Positions 33,994 to 34,985 of a stretch of 34,985 nucleotides of DNA are shown piece after piece (position 1 is the stretch's first letter; each line of letters starts with the position of its first letter). Under the pieces are notes generated by a model. It worked only from the letters and a program-made list of their open reading frames with translations, made no database searches and was not told where the DNA came from. The stretch covers positions 1 through 34,985 of the forward strand of contig JANXVY010000002.1 in the NCBI GenBank assembly GCA_025351425.1. The letters are read 5' to 3'. The stretch comes from Hyphomicrobium sp. (GTDB lineage Bacteria; Pseudomonadota; Alphaproteobacteria; Rhizobiales; Hyphomicrobiaceae). Made by a program: the position numbers and the translations under genes.

Positions 33994-34985
33994 ATGGCTG
34001 ACGCACAGAAAAAACCGGCCGATGCGCCGCTGCACCGCTATCGCTCGCACACCTGCGGGGCGTTGCGCGAAACGAACGTGGGCGCCAGCGTGCGCCTTTC
34101 GGGCTGGGTGCATAACGTGCGCGATCTCGGCGGACTGTTGTTCATCGACCTGCGCGACCATTACGGCATGACGCAGATCGTGGCCGAGCCCGGCTCGGCT
34201 GCGTTCAAGGCCATGGAAACCGCCCGCAAGGAGTGGGTCATCCGCATCGACGGCGATGTGAAGGTGCGGACGCAGGCGACCGTCAACGACAAGCTCGCAA
34301 CAGGGCGGGTGGAAGTTTACGTGCGCGAGCTTGAGGTGCTGTCGGAGGCCAAGGAGCTGCCGGTCCCTGTGCTCGGCGAGCCCGAATACCCGGAAGACCT
34401 GCGGCTGCAATACCGCTTCCTCGATCTGCGCCGCGAGAGCCTGCACAAGAACATCATGACGCGGCTTGCCGTCATCCGCTCGATGCGCACGCGCATGGAC
34501 GCGAGCGGCTTCTTCGAATTCACGACGCCGATCCTTTCGGCCTCCAGTCCCGAAGGCGCGCGCGACTTCCTGGTGCCTTCGCGCATCCATCCCGGCAAGT
34601 TCTACGCCCTGCCGCAGGCGCCGCAGCAGTACAAGCAGCTGCTGATGATTTCAGGCTTCGACCGCTATTTCCAGATCGCGCCGTGCTTTCGCGACGAGGA
34701 CCCGCGCGCCGACCGGCTGCCTGGCGAATTCTACCAGCTCGACGTGGAGATGAGTTTCGTCGAGCAGGAAGACGTGTTCCAGACCATGGAGCCCGTGATC
34801 ACGGGCATCTTCGAGGAGTTTGCGGGCTTCCAGGGTGCACCGCGACCGGTTACGAAAAAATGGCCGCGCATCCCCTATGACGAGGCGATCTCCACCTACG
34901 GCTCCGACAAGCCGGACCTGCGCAACCCGATCAAGATGCAAGACGTGACCGAGCATTTCCGCGGCTCGGGCTTCAAGGTCTTCGC
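33994..34985 (+). CDS. aspS: Aspartyl-tRNA synthetase, 5' part (runs off the window)
   Basis: Open from ATG 33994 to the end of the window, 330 codons without a stop; the usual length is near 590, so the rest lies outside. It charges tRNA-Asp with aspartate. The N-terminal anticodon-binding OB domain includes [20 protein letters not shown] and [14 protein letters not shown]. The class II catalytic core begins with [14 protein letters not shown] and contains [20 protein letters not shown] and motif 2, [20 protein letters not shown]. The insertion domain has just begun. In the 134-base gap before it (33860-33993), GCCTTG-A-CAAGGC forms a 13-base palindrome and GTGAGCGC / GCGCTCAC an 8-bp inverted repeat; neither can be assigned a role. 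Confidence 0.97.
   Translation, partial: MADAQKKPADAPLHRYRSHTCGALRETNVGASVRLSGWVHNVRDLGGLLFIDLRDHYGMTQIVAEPGSAAFKAMETARKEWVIRIDGDVKVRTQATVNDKLATGRVEVYVRELEVLSEAKELPVPVLGEPEYPEDLRLQYRFLDLRRESLHKNIMTRLAVIRSMRTRMDASGFFEFTTPILSASSPEGARDFLVPSRIHPGKFYALPQAPQQYKQLLMISGFDRYFQIAPCFRDEDPRADRLPGEFYQLDVEMSFVEQEDVFQTMEPVITGIFEEFAGFQGAPRPVTKKWPRIPYDEAISTYGSDKPDLRNPIKMQDVTEHFRGSGFKVF

Overview
The window is high-GC DNA from an alphaproteobacterium, most likely of the order Hyphomicrobiales (Rhizobiales). The ChvI-ChvG two-component pair is followed by a short HPr kinase, an EIIA-Man-like protein and HPr. An ihfB-lapA-trpF-trpB...trpA-accD-folC block is present, as is an aroA...cmk-rpsA block divergent from a TIGR02300-type gene. 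These are gene orders known from that group. The interspersed palindromic repeats also look like those of rhizobial genomes. No rRNA, tRNA, CRISPR array or transposase was recognised.

Layout. 1-1482: the 3' end of pgi and a lone GNAT acetyltransferase gene lying between two inverted copies of a GC-rich palindromic repeat. 1483-6684 (minus): a THUMP-domain RNA methyltransferase, then (in transcription order) chvI-chvG-hprK-EIIA-HPr, an envelope/acid-type sensor system coupled to an incomplete regulatory PTS. 6869-7375: a small flavin-binding pyridoxamine oxidase-like protein. 7385-11254: an EmrAB-type efflux pump and a divergent TetR regulator, with a 19-bp operator-like sequence present twice in inverted orientation between them. 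11251-15528 (plus): a ribbon-helix-helix regulator with helically phased operator repeats over its promoter and a PHB-depolymerase-like esterase. These are followed by a translationally coupled patatin / acetoacetate decarboxylase / 3-hydroxybutyrate dehydrogenase operon, together a polyhydroxybutyrate and ketone-body module. 15529-15850: a repeat cluster.

15851-24350 (minus): folC, accD, trpA, a foreign-looking stretch, trpB, trpF, two small membrane proteins and ihfB. The trp genes are interrupted. About 2.2 kb between trpB and trpA holds two unrecognised genes, a membrane-protein fragment and a roughly 177-bp element bounded by perfect 17-bp inverted repeats. 24485-28251 (minus): sppA, rpsA, cmk. 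28417-31860: an accessory block between cmk and aroA. It contains a tandemly duplicated protein of unknown function, a LysR regulator, and a divergent SbtA-type bicarbonate transporter with its SbtB-type PII-like partner. 31874-34985: aroA (class II EPSP synthase), the TIGR02300-type gene and the 5' part of aspS.

The candidates for something new are the trpB-trpA insertion, the LysR-sbtA-sbtB inorganic-carbon module placed between aroA and cmk, the duplicated protein beside it, and the way palindromic repeats have reshaped gene ends (trpF) and flanked a gene (GNAT). All functional assignments rest on reading motifs by eye; no database search was run.
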